Shown here piece after piece: positions 11,725 to 63,967 of a stretch of DNA of 64,000 nucleotides. A program made the position numbers and the translations under genes. Each line of letters starts with the position of its first letter. Within the stretch, counting starts at the first letter, position 1. The stretch comes from Lutjanus erythropterus (Eukaryota; Chordata; Actinopteri; Lutjaniformes; Lutjanidae), in NCBI GenBank assembly GCA_020091685.1, contig CM034608.1:7812522-7876521 (forward strand), in the 5' to 3' direction. The notes under the pieces were generated by a model. It worked only from the letters and a program-made list of their open reading frames with translations, was not told the DNA's origin and ran no database searches.

Positions 11725-11733
11725 TATATAAAG
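11725..11733 (+). promoter_or_regulatory. niban2: Candidate TATA box of niban2
   Basis: TATATAAAG lies about 430 bp upstream of the niban2 ATG. A start about 30 bp downstream (near 11757) would give a leader of about 400 nt with no need for another exon. The leader holds a short uORF (11854-11886, 10 codons). The string AACACTATATAA also occurs at 20320-20331 inside intron 1. Confidence 0.4.
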
Positions 11734-11756
11734 TCCAGGCTGCACACATAAGTAAC

Positions 11757-12159
11757 ACTCTGACAGAGTGCATAGTGAATCTGCTGTTCCTCTATTAAGC
11801 TCCTGGTTCTGGCCACACCCTTGGCAGGGCCGACTGAACACGTTGGACCAGTGATGACTCCCAGAGGGTGTGTCCTGCCACTGTGAACCAGACCAGTGTT
11901 CACCCCCTCCTCCTCCTCACCGGCGGGGGAGTAGTAACCTCGCCTCAGTCAGTCAGTCAGTCAGTCAGTCCTCCTCCTCTGGACTGTGCAGCAGCAGCAG
12001 AGACAGTGCGTCTCTCGGGACAGAAGAGAAACGTTGTTTCCCCCCCCAGCGGATATTTGAGACTGCTGGAAATATCACCAACACCTATTTATTTTCTCTT
12101 TGAGTACAACCTGTAAGCTGCCCGGATACCTGCAGGATCTGTGAGGCTCACCTGTGACC
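11757..12159 (+). other. niban2: niban2 5' leader (putative 5' UTR)
   Basis: GC-rich, low-repeat sequence up to the ATG. It contains a (CAGT)n tract at 11945-11970, a CTCCTCCTCCTC run and an in-leader uORF at 11854-11886. The 5' boundary is inferred from the TATA-like element and is uncertain. Confidence 0.4.
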
Positions 12160-53118
<40,959 letters not shown>

Positions 53119-53444
53119 GAAGATGAACATTACTCTGAAACTGGAGGAAACCGCAGTAATGGGAGAGAAGTGGAATGAATAAGGATTGTATCTAAAGGTT
53201 TTATTTTTGGCCTCTTCTTTGTTGTTGCTGATGTTGCACACTCCCAAACCAACTCTCCCATCCTCCACTCGACTTTTCTTTGGTGATTGGTTCCTCTCTA
53301 TGTAGCTTAATGAATCTCAATGCAAGTTTTCTTCATATTCTGTGCATGACACTGAATTCAGCATGTCTGATTTATATAAATAAGGCTCACGTGTTGTGTC
53401 AATATGTCAAGTGGTTGTGGGTCCATCACAAGGATCAGAGACTT

Positions 53445-54216
53445 TTAAGGACCAGTGTGTAGGATTTAGTGGCATCTACTGGTGACATTGTAGATTGTAA
53501 CCAACTGAATACGACTCCTTCCCCTTCCAAGTAAGCTGGTGAAACTACAATATGATAGTCATGAAACTTGTGGAAGAAAAAAATGAAAGGCCATGTCTGG
53601 AGTCAGTGTTTGTCCATTCTGAGTTACTGTAGAAGCATGGCGGTGCAACATGCTGACCTCCATGGAAGAGGACCTGCGTCCTCTCTAGATATAACGGGCT
53701 CATTCTCAGACATTGGTTCTCAAACTTTTTTCAGTAATGTCCCCCATTTGAAATATTTTTTGCAAAACATTTTTGGGAGAAAAAAGGGCATATAAAGAGG
53801 TACAATACAGTTCATTGAGGTAAATCGCATGCAAACTATTTTCACTATTTTCTACTTGTTTGAATCTGTGTTAGTGCTACGTTTCAACCACAAATCAGTT
53901 TCCTTGATTTTTGCCTGTCATTCAATACCAAAACTGGCTCAAAACTGCATTTGTTTTTTTCTCCTGTGAGGTTTTACAGCATTGTTTTTGTCAGTAAATG
54001 ATTGTATTTTAAATAGGAATATTGAATGTAAAATATGGCATAACGCACATTTACATTTTAAATTGAATTTATAGTACAATAACCTCCTTAGCCTAAGCTA
54101 ATAAAAACAAAACAATTCATATTTTCAGGTGATTATACATTAAAACATGAATATCATTCTATTTCTGCCATATTCTGCCAATAAATCCCCCTAAATCATT
54201 CACACTGGACCTTTAA
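53445..54216 (+). mobile_element. TIR element in niban2 3' region, split by a second insertion
   Basis: The left end TTAAGGACCAGTGTGTAGGA and the inverted right end TTAAAGGTCCAGTGTGAATG match. The left half runs to 'ataacgggctcattctca' (~53710) and the right half resumes at 'attcatattttcaggtgatt' (~54114). The ~400 bp between, starting 'ttggttctcaaacttttttc', is a different repeat inserted into it. No ORF. Confidence 0.7.
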
Positions 54217-54460
54217 AGTGATAATCCAGAGAATAAGGGAGGAACACTAAACAACAACTACTTCTAAGTTATTAATGTTTTCAGATTAATGTTAAACATT
54301 TGTTTACATCAGTAATGTATGTGAACACAGCAGGAAATAAGGCTTATTTTTTCTATATATATCTCAAACATTTATAGTCAGATTGTACGTATATGCAGAT
54401 TATGTCTTTAACTGAACTGCTGGTGAATGATGCCTTTTTAATGGTCACATCCTCTACCTG

Positions 54461-54476
54461 GGCAGCAGGGGGCGCT
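54461..54476 (+). promoter_or_regulatory. CTCF-like motif downstream of niban2
   Basis: GGCAGCAGGGGGCGCTA closely matches the CTCF core (CCAGCAGGGGGCGC type, first C replaced by G). Lies between the convergent niban2 and slc31a2 coding regions. Confidence 0.45.
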
Positions 54477-55384
54477 ACAGTCAACCTTTAGATGTTGTAT
54501 GGGGATTTGTATTTTGTGTATGTTAAGTAATGTTTCTGAAATACTGGTATCTATTTTTGTAAAATGTAACCGTTTTAAATATGAAGTTTCACAAGTGGCC
54601 TTTATGTTTCAACACTAGATATTTTAGTTCATCCTGTCTGTCAGGAATGATTGACACCTCCACTGAGACGTGATAAGATGTTTTACACTTTCTGACAACT
54701 GCGCAACAGACAACCAAAATACAATTCTTGTCACTTTGCCTGCGAGTGTAGATGACCAAGATCTGTAACTTGTAGGATTTAATAAACTTATAATCAGGAG
54801 AAGCTCTTTCTTCATGATTATGAGTGACATTTTGATGTTTCTCAAATATCAGTTTATGTTTTTTTACTACGTGATTGCAAATACATTCACTCAAACGTGA
54901 CAGTGACATTTTTTTTTCTACAGTCTTTGCTCATTTAATTCAAATTTTGCAATCTGGGTTGAAATGTTTTCTTAAATTTATGTAATTTGGATGACGTGGC
55001 TTTTACATGACTTTTATTTTCTGTGTTTAAAAGATGGAAAATAATAGACAGTATCATTGATTGTTGTCTTGTGGGAGACAGGTGTTCATGTTAGGGAGAC
55101 TGTCGTGTCACTGGCGATTATGATGAGACGCTGATGACACAGCTGTTCTATAAATCCAGGAGGTTTGACAAAGTGTAAATATTAGTATATTTTATTGTAA
55201 AATAGGGGTGCATAATTTCCTGCTAGCTGCTCCGAGGAGATTTCCTGGAACTATTTAATTTGGTACCAAGTACAGGGAAATCGAGACATTGATTTTGCAT
55301 ACGTGTTGAGGTGTGTGCTTAATGCTAAACACATTTTTGCATGTTCAGCTGACCTGCCATGCACTAATTAAATGAGTCTCAATT

Positions 55385-55645
55385 AATGAGTCTATTAGTT
55401 CTTAATTGCCAGCTATGTTGATGATCATTTATATTTTCTTAAGACAAAGTGTCCAAATTTTCTCTATTCAGCTTCTCAGATGTGAATAGTTTTTACTTTA
55501 CTCCTCGATGCCAATTAACTAAATATCTTTGGTTGTGGACAAATTGTCACATCACTTTGGGGAAACAGTGAGCAACATTTTTCACCATTTTATGAACCCA
55601 GAACTAATTGATTCATTGATGAAATGATTGACAGAATAATGATAA
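55385..55645 (-). repeat. ~300-bp dispersed family, minus copy
   Basis: 'tttggttgtggacaaattgt', 'aacagtgagcaacatttttc' and 'accattttatgaaccc' are the reversed family core; both ends are decayed. Confidence 0.55.
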
Positions 55646-56185
55646 AGACAGACTTGAAATGCTGAAGGTGTTGTAAGTGGACTTGTGCAGAGACAGAATG
55701 AGGCAAATGAAGTATACACATATAATTTACATCTCCATTTTTATTACAATTAGTACCAAAAGACACAGTCCCCTTCAGGAACCTTCTTATGAATTTGCAG
55801 TTACATATCAGTTTCTTTCAGGGAAACTTTGGAACCTGAAAAATGAAGCCTTACCACATTTTTTGTTAGTGTCACGCACTCTTAAGGGTGAATTAGTTTC
55901 ACTTTTGTGCCATCTGTAGTCAACAGAGCGAGCTACAATCTAATGTTTAATACTGACAAATGTTATTCCTGTCATCCCTTCCCGATTTCATGAGTCAGTG
56001 TCCTGTTGTGAAATCATCTGTTGTCACTGTACCTAAACACATTTTGAGTTTGATGCTTTTAGATTAATACTCAAATCCCATGACTTCCATCTCCTGTTTA
56101 TTTATTAAAACACCTGTCTGTTTGGTGTGAGCAGCTGTCTGTTTAATGCTCTTGTCCTCTTAAAATATGTAGAAAAATATGGATG

Positions 56186-56211
56186 AATAAAACCATTTCA
56201 TCAACTTTATT
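56186..56211. terminator. Opposed poly(A) signals of niban2 and slc31a2
   Basis: AATAAA on the plus strand at 56186-56191 and TTTATT (AATAAA on the minus strand) at 56206-56211 face each other 14 bp apart. The plus signal is followed by a U/GU-rich stretch (ttattgtttatttttgtc). If both are used, the two mRNAs overlap by tens of bases at their 3' ends. Confidence 0.45.
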
Positions 56212-57372
56212 GTTTATTTTTGTCAGCCAGCTCCTTAGAGATCACCTCCAGTGATCAGACATGTATTAGTATGCGTCTACTGTCAGAATCAGTTTTAGAA
56301 ATACAACAGAGAAGAGCAGGTTTAATCAGAAAACACGTGAAATGTCAGTTGCAAGGCACTCAAACGGTTTTTCTTTGTATTGTAGTTTCATTGGTTTGTC
56401 AATGATTGCCACAAAATCCACGAGATCAACTTTGACTGACCCAAGATGACACAAGTTTACAAGCTACAATCACATGATTCAGTTCCTGAATCTGAGCAGC
56501 GTCTTATGACCTCTGGAAATCCTGGTTGCAAGTGCAAAAAGCCTGTTTTAAGGTTTTGCTCCAAAACACCTGAAAAAAAGACAGAAAATTGCTACTCAAT
56601 GCTCACAAAATGTTGGTTTTTAAGCCATAAAAAACAAAAGTCGTGAGGTTGAGTTTCACTTTAAAGCTGCAGTAATAGTGTCTTATCAGCACAGTCAGAG
56701 CTCTTCTTTTCCGAATTTTGGAATCATCAGTAGTGTCACAACACCTTGAATTGTTTACTAAGGTCACTCAGTTAAGGTTAACCAGAAAAACAAAAACTGC
56801 AGGAGCAGCTGTAATATGGTACAAGCTGTGGACAACTCCCCATCCATTTTCCCTCTTTAAATCTACTGTATACTTTCAAGATGAATGAACAAAAACAGAA
56901 GTGTTAAAGCGAGAAGCACTCTCACCCCCGGGGAATAAAATCCATTTTTCACATGCAGTACTCACTTACATGTTTGCAGAACATCATTTCCCTTTAGCAC
57001 AAAAGACCAACCTCTTAAAATGATGAAATTATACACATCGTCTCAATGATCAAAGACAAATATTAGAACTTGTCTGCTTGTGTGTCCAGTCAAAGTGTTT
57101 TCAAGTTATCAAGTGAGTCCCAAGGCCAGAAACGGAGACAAAAACTGGTGACAGATGATTTTGTGTGTGGAAATTTCCAAATTCAGATGGTTTTATGTGA
57201 CAGGAGGTGTTCTGCTGAAGATTTCTCCCTCTCCTGTTGAAACCAAACAAACCAAACTGTGCACCGAACAATGGAACAACAAATTAGTCAATCAAGTAGT
57301 TTTCCGTTTAGTATCCATAGCATGCGAACGGGGAAAAAACCAAAACACTTGTCCTCTGAAGCGTCCATACCG

Positions 57373-57538
57373 TCAGATCTGACTCACGAGAGGGAATGAG
57401 ATGAAATAACCAAGGACAGAGCCCACGATGACCCCGAGGAAGATCCAGGTGTTGTAGGACATGACGCACAGCATCAGCATGTAGCCCAGAGTCACCTGCA
57501 GGATGTGGAGCAGGGTCTGGATACCATGCAGCAACCAG
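57373..57538 (-). CDS. slc31a2: slc31a2 last coding exon (TM2, TM3, stop)
   Basis: Starts with the last base of a Ser codon, then WLLHGIQTLLHILQV, then VMSYNTWIFLGVIVG and SFPLVSQI, and TGA at 57375-57373. The minus-strand acceptor CTTTCCTCTCCAG is strong. Confidence 0.95.
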
Positions 57539-60257
57539 CTGGAGAGGAAAGAGAGGAATACGTGAGTCACACACAGTACAATAAATCTATACTACAGAAT
57601 CATTACCTCAAATACTTCAGTCAGTAAAATGGTTATTTTTTGGGTTCAATCATTACTTAACAGAAACACCTGCAGAAAGAGGTCAATGTTCAGTCCCAGA
57701 AACGTCTAACGTGTGAGAAATGCTCAACTCTGTTAACGGAGGTGCATGGATACAAACAAAAACACACAGAAAGCCACACACAGCTACAACAGAAAGCAGG
57801 GGAATTATATAAACTCAGAAACGACTGCTTTAATGAAGCTAAACTCAAATGACGATACTGGAACACTCAGAAATCACTGAACACATTTCTGCAAGAAAAT
57901 TTTATTGGAAGTGGTCGGCATAAGTATGACAGCATATTAGGGCCATTTGCAGTTTTTAAAAAAAGGAGTCTGGGAGGAGAATAATGTTCTAAATAAATTT
58001 ACAGTAGAAAAACTTTCTGAGTGTCATACACACTCAAAGTCTAAATTGTGACAAAGAAAAAAAATCTAAATTATGATATAAAAGTCAAATTGTGAGGTTA
58101 AAAAAAAAACAAAATTCATATAGAAAAGTGAAAATTTGACATAAAACATCTTAAGTATGATATAAAAGTCAAAACTGAGACAAAAACATCAAAACTGTGA
58201 TATCAGTCAAAATTGATTAAATACATACATATATACATATACATATGCATATATATATATATATATAATATATATGTATATATACATACATATATATATA
58301 TATATATATACATACACACACACATATATATATATATCCTTTGTTTTTATAGTATTATCTTAAATTCCATTATTTACATTTTGCAGTAAAATGTATGAGA
58401 AAAGAAAAATGACCTCATTGTTTACATAAACAAGCTTATTTACACACAGTTGTGTTTCACCAGTGTCCTGACCTGTTTCTGGTGTTTGTAGTGGTTGGCG
58501 GTGACTCGATGGGGGTCAGCGAGGATTCGGAGGGGCTGCTGTCCAGTGCGGAGCTGCTGTCGGTGCGGTACGACGGAGGAGGGGCGTATGGAGACTCAGG
58601 CTGAGCCAGCTTAGAGCATCTCCCCAACCACACCCTCCACACTTTGAGAATCTCGTAGAGGACTGTCAGCAGGAAGACCACAAACACTGACAGCACCATC
58701 CCTGGAGAAACACACACACCATCCACACAGTTAACCAACTAAAAGTTTAGGAAAACGTGTAAGCTGCTAAAACGTGAATGACTTGGTCAGCAGGAAAGGG
58801 TGCAATGTTTTGAGAAACTAAGGTTAACAAGTTTTGAAGTGTTGTATGAGCTCTTCTTGATATAACTAGCGGAAAATGAAAATTCTATTTTCTATCCCGA
58901 CTCCATCAACTACCTAGTCTTTTTCGACAAGCCCACACACAGCTGAAGTTTAAATGTTACAAATGGTTTGATGGTGTGAGAGGCTCAGTATCAGCTCATC
59001 ACTGGTGTGCATTGTTAAAACCAAGTTAGAGATTTAGTGAAATTTTCAAAATGTTAAGTTTCACTTTGAGTCTGGTGGTCTTGTTGCTGGTACAACTTGT
59101 TGGATCAAAATGCTGATCTTTCATTAACATAATAATTAAAACGCCTCTTTTCAACCAATCTATTAAAGAAGTAATAAAAGTAAATTGATGAAAAAATAGT
59201 TTATTATTCATGTAAGCTTATATTTAGCTGAACAATGTTGACCATTTTATGCAACAATGCTGCCTTTCAAATGTTACTTATGAACTTGTCTTTTACACAA
59301 CTCATGAACTCAGAGTTATGAAGCTGTGAAAACCACAAGAGGGGGCCTTCTCTTGAACATGGTAAATGTGACCCTATTTGAAGGCAGCAAATAATCAGTA
59401 ACAGCAGCGATGGATGCATAGTCTAAGGTCAATACCACCAATATGGCTGACCTCCAGATTGAGGACGCACTGTGAAAACACTCAAAAAGGACAAAGTTTG
59501 GAAGGAAAAGAGGAGCTGTTGGGAGTTACAACCAAGTAAACTGTCCCCCAAGTATACAGAAACAAGGCTAACTTAGGAAAATTCAAATAGTTTTGAATAT
59601 ATAACTTAGAAATTTCACTTTCATTTGCAGAGGGAGAAAACACAAGCAGCACTGCTGTGACATCACTTTTATTACATCGGGACAATTTTTTGTTCTCCAT
59701 CCGCTCAAGTTAGCTCACTAACTGTATGTGAGGAAGCGGTGTGATATCTAACAAATAATTACAGAACAGACTAGAGCTGGGTATGGAAGCACAATACTTT
59801 TACGTACTGACTGCAGTATATTCTGGGCATTGAGTATTTGTCAAGTAAAGAAACTTGGCATCACATGGTCAGAGTTTTTGTCAAGTCTTGTTTATTTACT
59901 CTTTAATCTGATATTTTCAGATTTTCAGAAAAAAAAAACACTAAAAGATAGATTTTTTTACACTGAAATTTTGGTATTCCAAATTGCCAGTAAAGCTCAG
60001 ACTAATACTGAAATTACCGTTGGAAAGTGAATATGATGAAGTATCAAAGTTCTCTTGAGCAATCAGGAAACAGGAATGGCTGTTGACATGAAACTACATT
60101 ATTTTTGAACAAGATGAGCTGGTTTTTCATTACTGGGGGCGATCTCTGATGTCTGAAAGTAGAAATGCTATTTGACACTTTGACTCTTACCTGCAGGCCC
60201 GTGCACGTCCCAGAAGTCAAACAGCAGCGTGACGCTGCTCGACACCTCAAAAGTCAT
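57373..60257 (-). CDS. slc31a2: slc31a2 (CTR2-type copper transporter), three coding exons
   Basis: Spliced CDS on the minus strand: 60257-60191, 58701-58473, 57538-57373; 462 nt, 153 aa (human SLC31A2 is 143). N-terminus MTFEVSSSVTLLFDFWDVHG matches the human SLC31A2 LLFDFW segment and lacks the Met-rich copper-binding ectodomain of SLC31A1. Three membrane helices at about residues 23-45, 103-126 and 130-148. TM2 holds the copper-selective MxxxM (M121-M125) and then SYNTWIFLGV, as in human SLC31A2. TM3 holds GxxxG packing motifs (G134/G138/G142). The TM1-TM2 loop is longer and Ser/Pro-rich with a PPSY (64-67). Role: copper handling in endosome and lysosome membranes, modulating Ctr1. It is convergent with niban2. 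Confidence 0.93.
58205..58340. repeat. (TA)n/(CA)n microsatellite cluster in slc31a2 intron
   Basis: Alternating TATATA, CATA and CACA tracts about 130 bp from the exon 2 donor of slc31a2. Confidence 0.9.
58473..58701 (-). CDS. slc31a2: slc31a2 middle coding exon (TM1 and cytosolic loop)
   Basis: Encodes (G)MVLSVFVVFLLTVLYEILKV, then the loop with SPYAPPPSYRTD and a Ser/Thr/Pro-rich stretch. Flanked by acceptor TTTCTCCAG and donor AACAG|GTCAGG on the minus strand. Confidence 0.94.
60191..60257 (-). CDS. slc31a2: slc31a2 first recognised coding exon
   Basis: ATG at 60257-60255 opens MTFEVSSSVTLLFDFWDVHG and ends CCTGCAG|GTAAGA. The ATG is directly preceded by TTTGTCTTTAG, a splice acceptor, so the mRNA has an upstream exon. 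In human SLC31A2 the first exon adds only a couple of residues; an equivalent tiny extension here cannot be excluded. Confidence 0.9.
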
Positions 60258-60659
60258 CTAAAGACAAATGAAGAAAAATATTAGGAAACTATTAACATCT
60301 TGAAACGGCTGTTTGCTGTTCGCTGGTTAACTGCGCAACATAATGAATGCAGGACCAGGTGTTACAACAACGCTGACCTCAGCCTCCTTCCCACCACCAT
60401 CAGTCATGTAAGACCGAGAGCTGCTGCACTGCTCTGTGATCAGTCTGCTCCTCCTTCATTATCTGCTGCAGTGACTCACAACGGTTTAGATCACAGACTT
60501 AAACAAGTTTTGCTCTCTTTTTTACTTTTCTTAAAGACACAGACACTCATAATGATGAAAAGCACTTCTCAGAACAAAATACAGACAGATAATAAACAAC
60601 AGGCAGCCCCATCTTTAAAAAAACAGAACAGTAGAATATAACTTATGCATTAAATTGTG

Positions 60660-60990
60660 ACTGAAACAAAACTGATCCTGAATTATCATTTCTTCAGTTA
60701 ATCTATTAGTTGTTTGGTCTATAAAATGTCAAAATAAATGATAAAAAATATTGAGCAGTGTTTCCCAAAGCTCAAGGTGATGTCCTAAAATTTCTTGTTT
60801 GACCACGACCCAAATATATTCAGTTTACTGTCCGAGAGGAGTAAAGAAATCAGAAAATATTCACATTATAGCAGCTGAAATCAGAGAATTTTGAGACATT
60901 TTCTATTAAAAAATGACTCAAAACGATTACCTGATTACCTCATTATTTGGTGATTAATTTAATAGTGGACAACTAATCAATTAATCTACT
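60660..60990 (+). repeat. ~300-bp dispersed family, near-complete copy
   Basis: 'agttgtttggtctataaaat', 'gtgtttcccaaagctcaagg', 'aatatattcagtttactgtc' and 'agtggacaactaatcaatta' in order. Upstream of slc31a2 on the other strand. Confidence 0.7.
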
Positions 60991-61356
60991 GACTATACAC
61001 CAATAAACCACCATAATAAATTCCAAACAGTAGGTTGCACCTTTCTTCCTCTCCATGGTTTTATTTGGCAACATAGTGCCGTGGATGACAATACAAGTTG
61101 CTGGTCCCCAAAAAGAATTCAACATTGGTAAAATGTGACAACACTTAAAGACAAGCGGAAACAACACTTAAAGGCAAAGATAAGTTTTACATGTTGGATG
61201 CAAACCTTAGACTATCTTTAACCACCTCAAAAGAACGTACCCAAAATATTACGCAGACAGTCAAACAATCAGGGAATCACATGTAAGCGGATCAGATACA
61301 AAAAGGACTGAGGAAGGAACTCTGACAGGACGAGTGTCAAGTGCTGTAATTAGTAG

Positions 61357-61650
61357 GGCTGCAACCAACAATTGTTTTCATTGGCGATTAATCTGTTGAT
61401 TATTTTCTCAATTAACTGATTAGCTGTTTGGTCCATAAAATGTCAGATAGTGGTGAAAAATGTTGATCAGTGTTTTCCTAAACCTAAGATGACATCTTCA
61501 AATGTCTTGTTTTGTCCACAACCCAAAGATATATATAACCAGAAAACAGTCACATCTGAGAGGCTGAGAGCAGAGAATTGACTCAAAATTACTCAAACCA
61601 TTAACTGATTATTGAAAATTAACTGAATAATTGATTAGTTGTTGCAGTTC
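61357..61650 (+). repeat. ~300-bp dispersed family, complete copy
   Basis: 'agggctgcaaccaacaattg' at 61357 to 'attgattagttgttgcagtt' at ~61650. One of the best-preserved copies, showing both inverted ends (GGGCTGCAACCAACAATTG against AACTGCAACAACTAATCAAT). Confidence 0.75.
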
Positions 61651-62139
61651 TAATTATTAGTTATGCAAAGGTCTCTGGTTGTACTTGAATGCAAGTCTAA
61701 ACAATGTCTAAATTCTCGCTGAATGCATATACTTTGCTAAGTTTTGTTACCTTGTAGGTCTATATATTTTTAATTAGAGAAATTATGTTGGTTGTACAGT
61801 TCAGTAACTTCCAGAGCCAGGCTTAAAAACCGACTTGAAAAAGAAATCTGATAAGACCGTGGGGTCGTGATCCTACCTGAAAAAAATATGATGATTTGAC
61901 AGTTTTGCCATGTTGCCCACTCCTGCTCTATATTTTTTTCGCCATGCACAAAACCTCCTCTGTTCCACATACAACTTTTTGATTCCTTAAAAAAAAATGC
62001 CAGTCCAAACAAATACCTATTCAGCTGATCTCGCCCCACAATTACAGGATGTATTGTCCCACAAAAGCACACTCTGTTCTACCCTGCTGCTGTAGAAGTG
62101 TGACTGACAGAGGAATGTACTGATTGTGTGTGCATGTTC

Positions 62140-62215
62140 CTCAGTCTGCCGCCCCGTCCCGGCCGAGCTCTTTCCCCCTCGTCCCTGTTAGTTCACCACC
62201 TGTCCTGGCTGATGT
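62140..62215 (-). promoter_or_regulatory. GC-box-bearing island upstream of slc31a2
   Basis: The minus strand reads GGCCGGGACGGGGCGGCAG, an SP1-type GC box in otherwise AT-rich DNA, about 1.9 kb upstream of the slc31a2 ATG exon. It could mark the promoter and missing first exon of slc31a2; no donor there is compelling. Confidence 0.25.
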
Positions 62216-62269
62216 CTCTCTCAAATTAAGAAAAAATAACAAAGGACCTAGTCTGATGATGCTGTAAAG

Positions 62270-62455
62270 TAGTGTTGGATCATGGGAGTTGTTGTCTTCA
62301 AGGTTAAAGAACCACCATTACAGATGAAAATCTACTGGATGTGACTCAGGCAGAAATCATGTTCATAAATGATGGTGATGTATTCAAGTTTTATTCGTGT
62401 TTTGTTTAATCATGTTTGCCAACTTCCTTCCTCACTATGTGATATATCATCTGGC
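62270..62455 (+). repeat. ~180-bp repeat shared with 28925-29115
   Basis: 'ggatcatgggagttgttgtcttcaaggttaaa'-type block, then 'caggcagaaatcatgtt' and 'caagttttattc', parallel to 28951-29068. Confidence 0.65.
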
Positions 62456-62515
62456 ATTTACCCAAAAGCAACAGGGGACCAAACGAAGCACACTTTTACC
62501 TTGAATAAAATTAGT

Positions 62516-62870
62516 TAGCTGCAACCAAAGATTCTTTTTTGATCGATTAATGTGCTGATAATTTTCTTGATTAATCAAATAGTTGTTTGGTCCATAAAAT
62601 ATCAGAAACAGATGAAAAATGCTGATTACACCTTCCAAAAGCCCAAGGTGACGTCCTCAAATGTTTTGTTTTGACCACAAACCAAAGATATTCTGTTTAT
62701 GGTTACAGAGGAGTAAAGAAACCACACCAGATTACACTTAAGAAGCTGGAATCAGAGAATTCTGACATTTTTTAATTAGAAAATGACTCAAAATGATTAA
62801 TCTATTATCAGTACAGTTGGCAATTAATTTCATAGTTGATTGATAATTGATAAATCATTGCAGCTACACA
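62516..62870 (+). repeat. ~300-bp dispersed family, complete copy
   Basis: 'agctgcaaccaaagattctt' to 'gataaatcattgcagct', with 'tagttgtttggtccataaaa' and 'ggtgacgtcctcaaatgttt' inside. Confidence 0.7.
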
Positions 62871-63629
62871 TATAATTATAGATTTCTCTGGGATTGGGCA
62901 TTGTTGGAAACATTTGGGATATTGTAAGTACACAATTTAAGAAAATATAACATAGGTGTAGCATTTTTAGACATTTTAAAGCAGAAATGTTACATATTAT
63001 TAGCTATTAAATATATTTGGTCATCACCTCAACAGAGCAAGAAACATGAACAGTGAGACAATCAACAGGCTGTAAACGAGCCAACAATTACATAATTTAT
63101 GTGAAGGTAAAACAAAGGTGCGCACACCTGTAATGGCGGTAATAATCACTCCTGCACCGAGAGGTTGGTCTGTAAACTGTGATGTTTACCACCTGGGCTG
63201 AACTGATACGCCAGATGGTTTGTTACACAGAATCATCTGGGAAGTTGTCTTTAGAAACTGTTTGGAAAAGGGCAGGCACTTTCAAAAACAAAAAAACACT
63301 TTGCATGTGATTGGATGAATCATCTGTCTATCACATCTAATTTGAAGAGAAGAGTGAAAACATCTTTTGGAGAAAAGCCTTCAAAGTTGTTCTTTGCTCT
63401 TCTTTCAGTTAAGACATACTCTCCAGTTCTGATATAATTAATACTATGACAATATTAACCCTAACCTCTTCTGTTTGTTTGAGACGACTCGCTTCCATGG
63501 ACGCCTGTCACTGTCATACCTGAAACCATGTAGCAAGATGCTGACTGGCTACACTACATTCGGTGCAGATACAAACGGATAACTTGAAGCCTGGCAAGAC
63601 AGATTCTTGTGTGATCTTGCGAATCCAGC

Positions 63630-63967
63630 TGCCTCAGCAAAAAATAAATCATATTGCAATAATTTTGACAGATATTGTGATTGCAATATGATTTATGATT
63701 AGTGGGAATGATTTTTTAATCACAATTTTAATTTTAACTGAAAAAAAAACCTACTAAAATTATGAGGACATGACTTTTATTGGGATATGTGCCAAACAAA
63801 CATTTTTTTTTTTTACATTTGAAAAACAATATTTGTAGGCCATGACATCTCTGCATCACTGCAGAACTTCATTATAATGCTGTTTTATCACACATTTTTC
63901 TTTTATCAAAAAATTGTAATTTGAATATTATGATTTCAATAATATTTCTATTAATTGTGCAGTCCTA
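63630..63967 (+). repeat. Dispersed repeat, copy 2 of 2
   Basis: Longer copy of the family at 7490-7745. It starts 'cagcaaaaaataaatcatat' and ends 'attaattgtgcagtcct', with 'tgccaaacaaacat' and 'gacatctctgcatcactgca'. 62880-63620 between repeats shows no gene I recognise. Confidence 0.55.

Larger units (their letters stand above)
53119..56210 (+). other. niban2: niban2 3' UTR (putative)
   Basis: From the stop to the first convincing poly(A) signal with a U-rich downstream element (AATAAA at 56186-56191). That is a ~3.1-kb UTR if uninterrupted. An earlier AATAAA at 54780-54785 could give a 1.7-kb UTR. It includes an inserted transposable element (53445-54216), a CTCF-like motif, and a minus copy of the ~300-bp family (55385-55645). 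Confidence 0.45.

Noticed and set aside
53119..53240. A further niban2 exon after 53118
   Set aside because: The frame ends in TAG after the expected tail and no donor precedes it; all 14 expected coding exons are accounted for.
63119..63125. Metal-response-element-like TGCGCAC upstream of slc31a2
   Set aside because: A single 7-mer 2.9 kb upstream of the coding start is expected by chance and has no companion sites.
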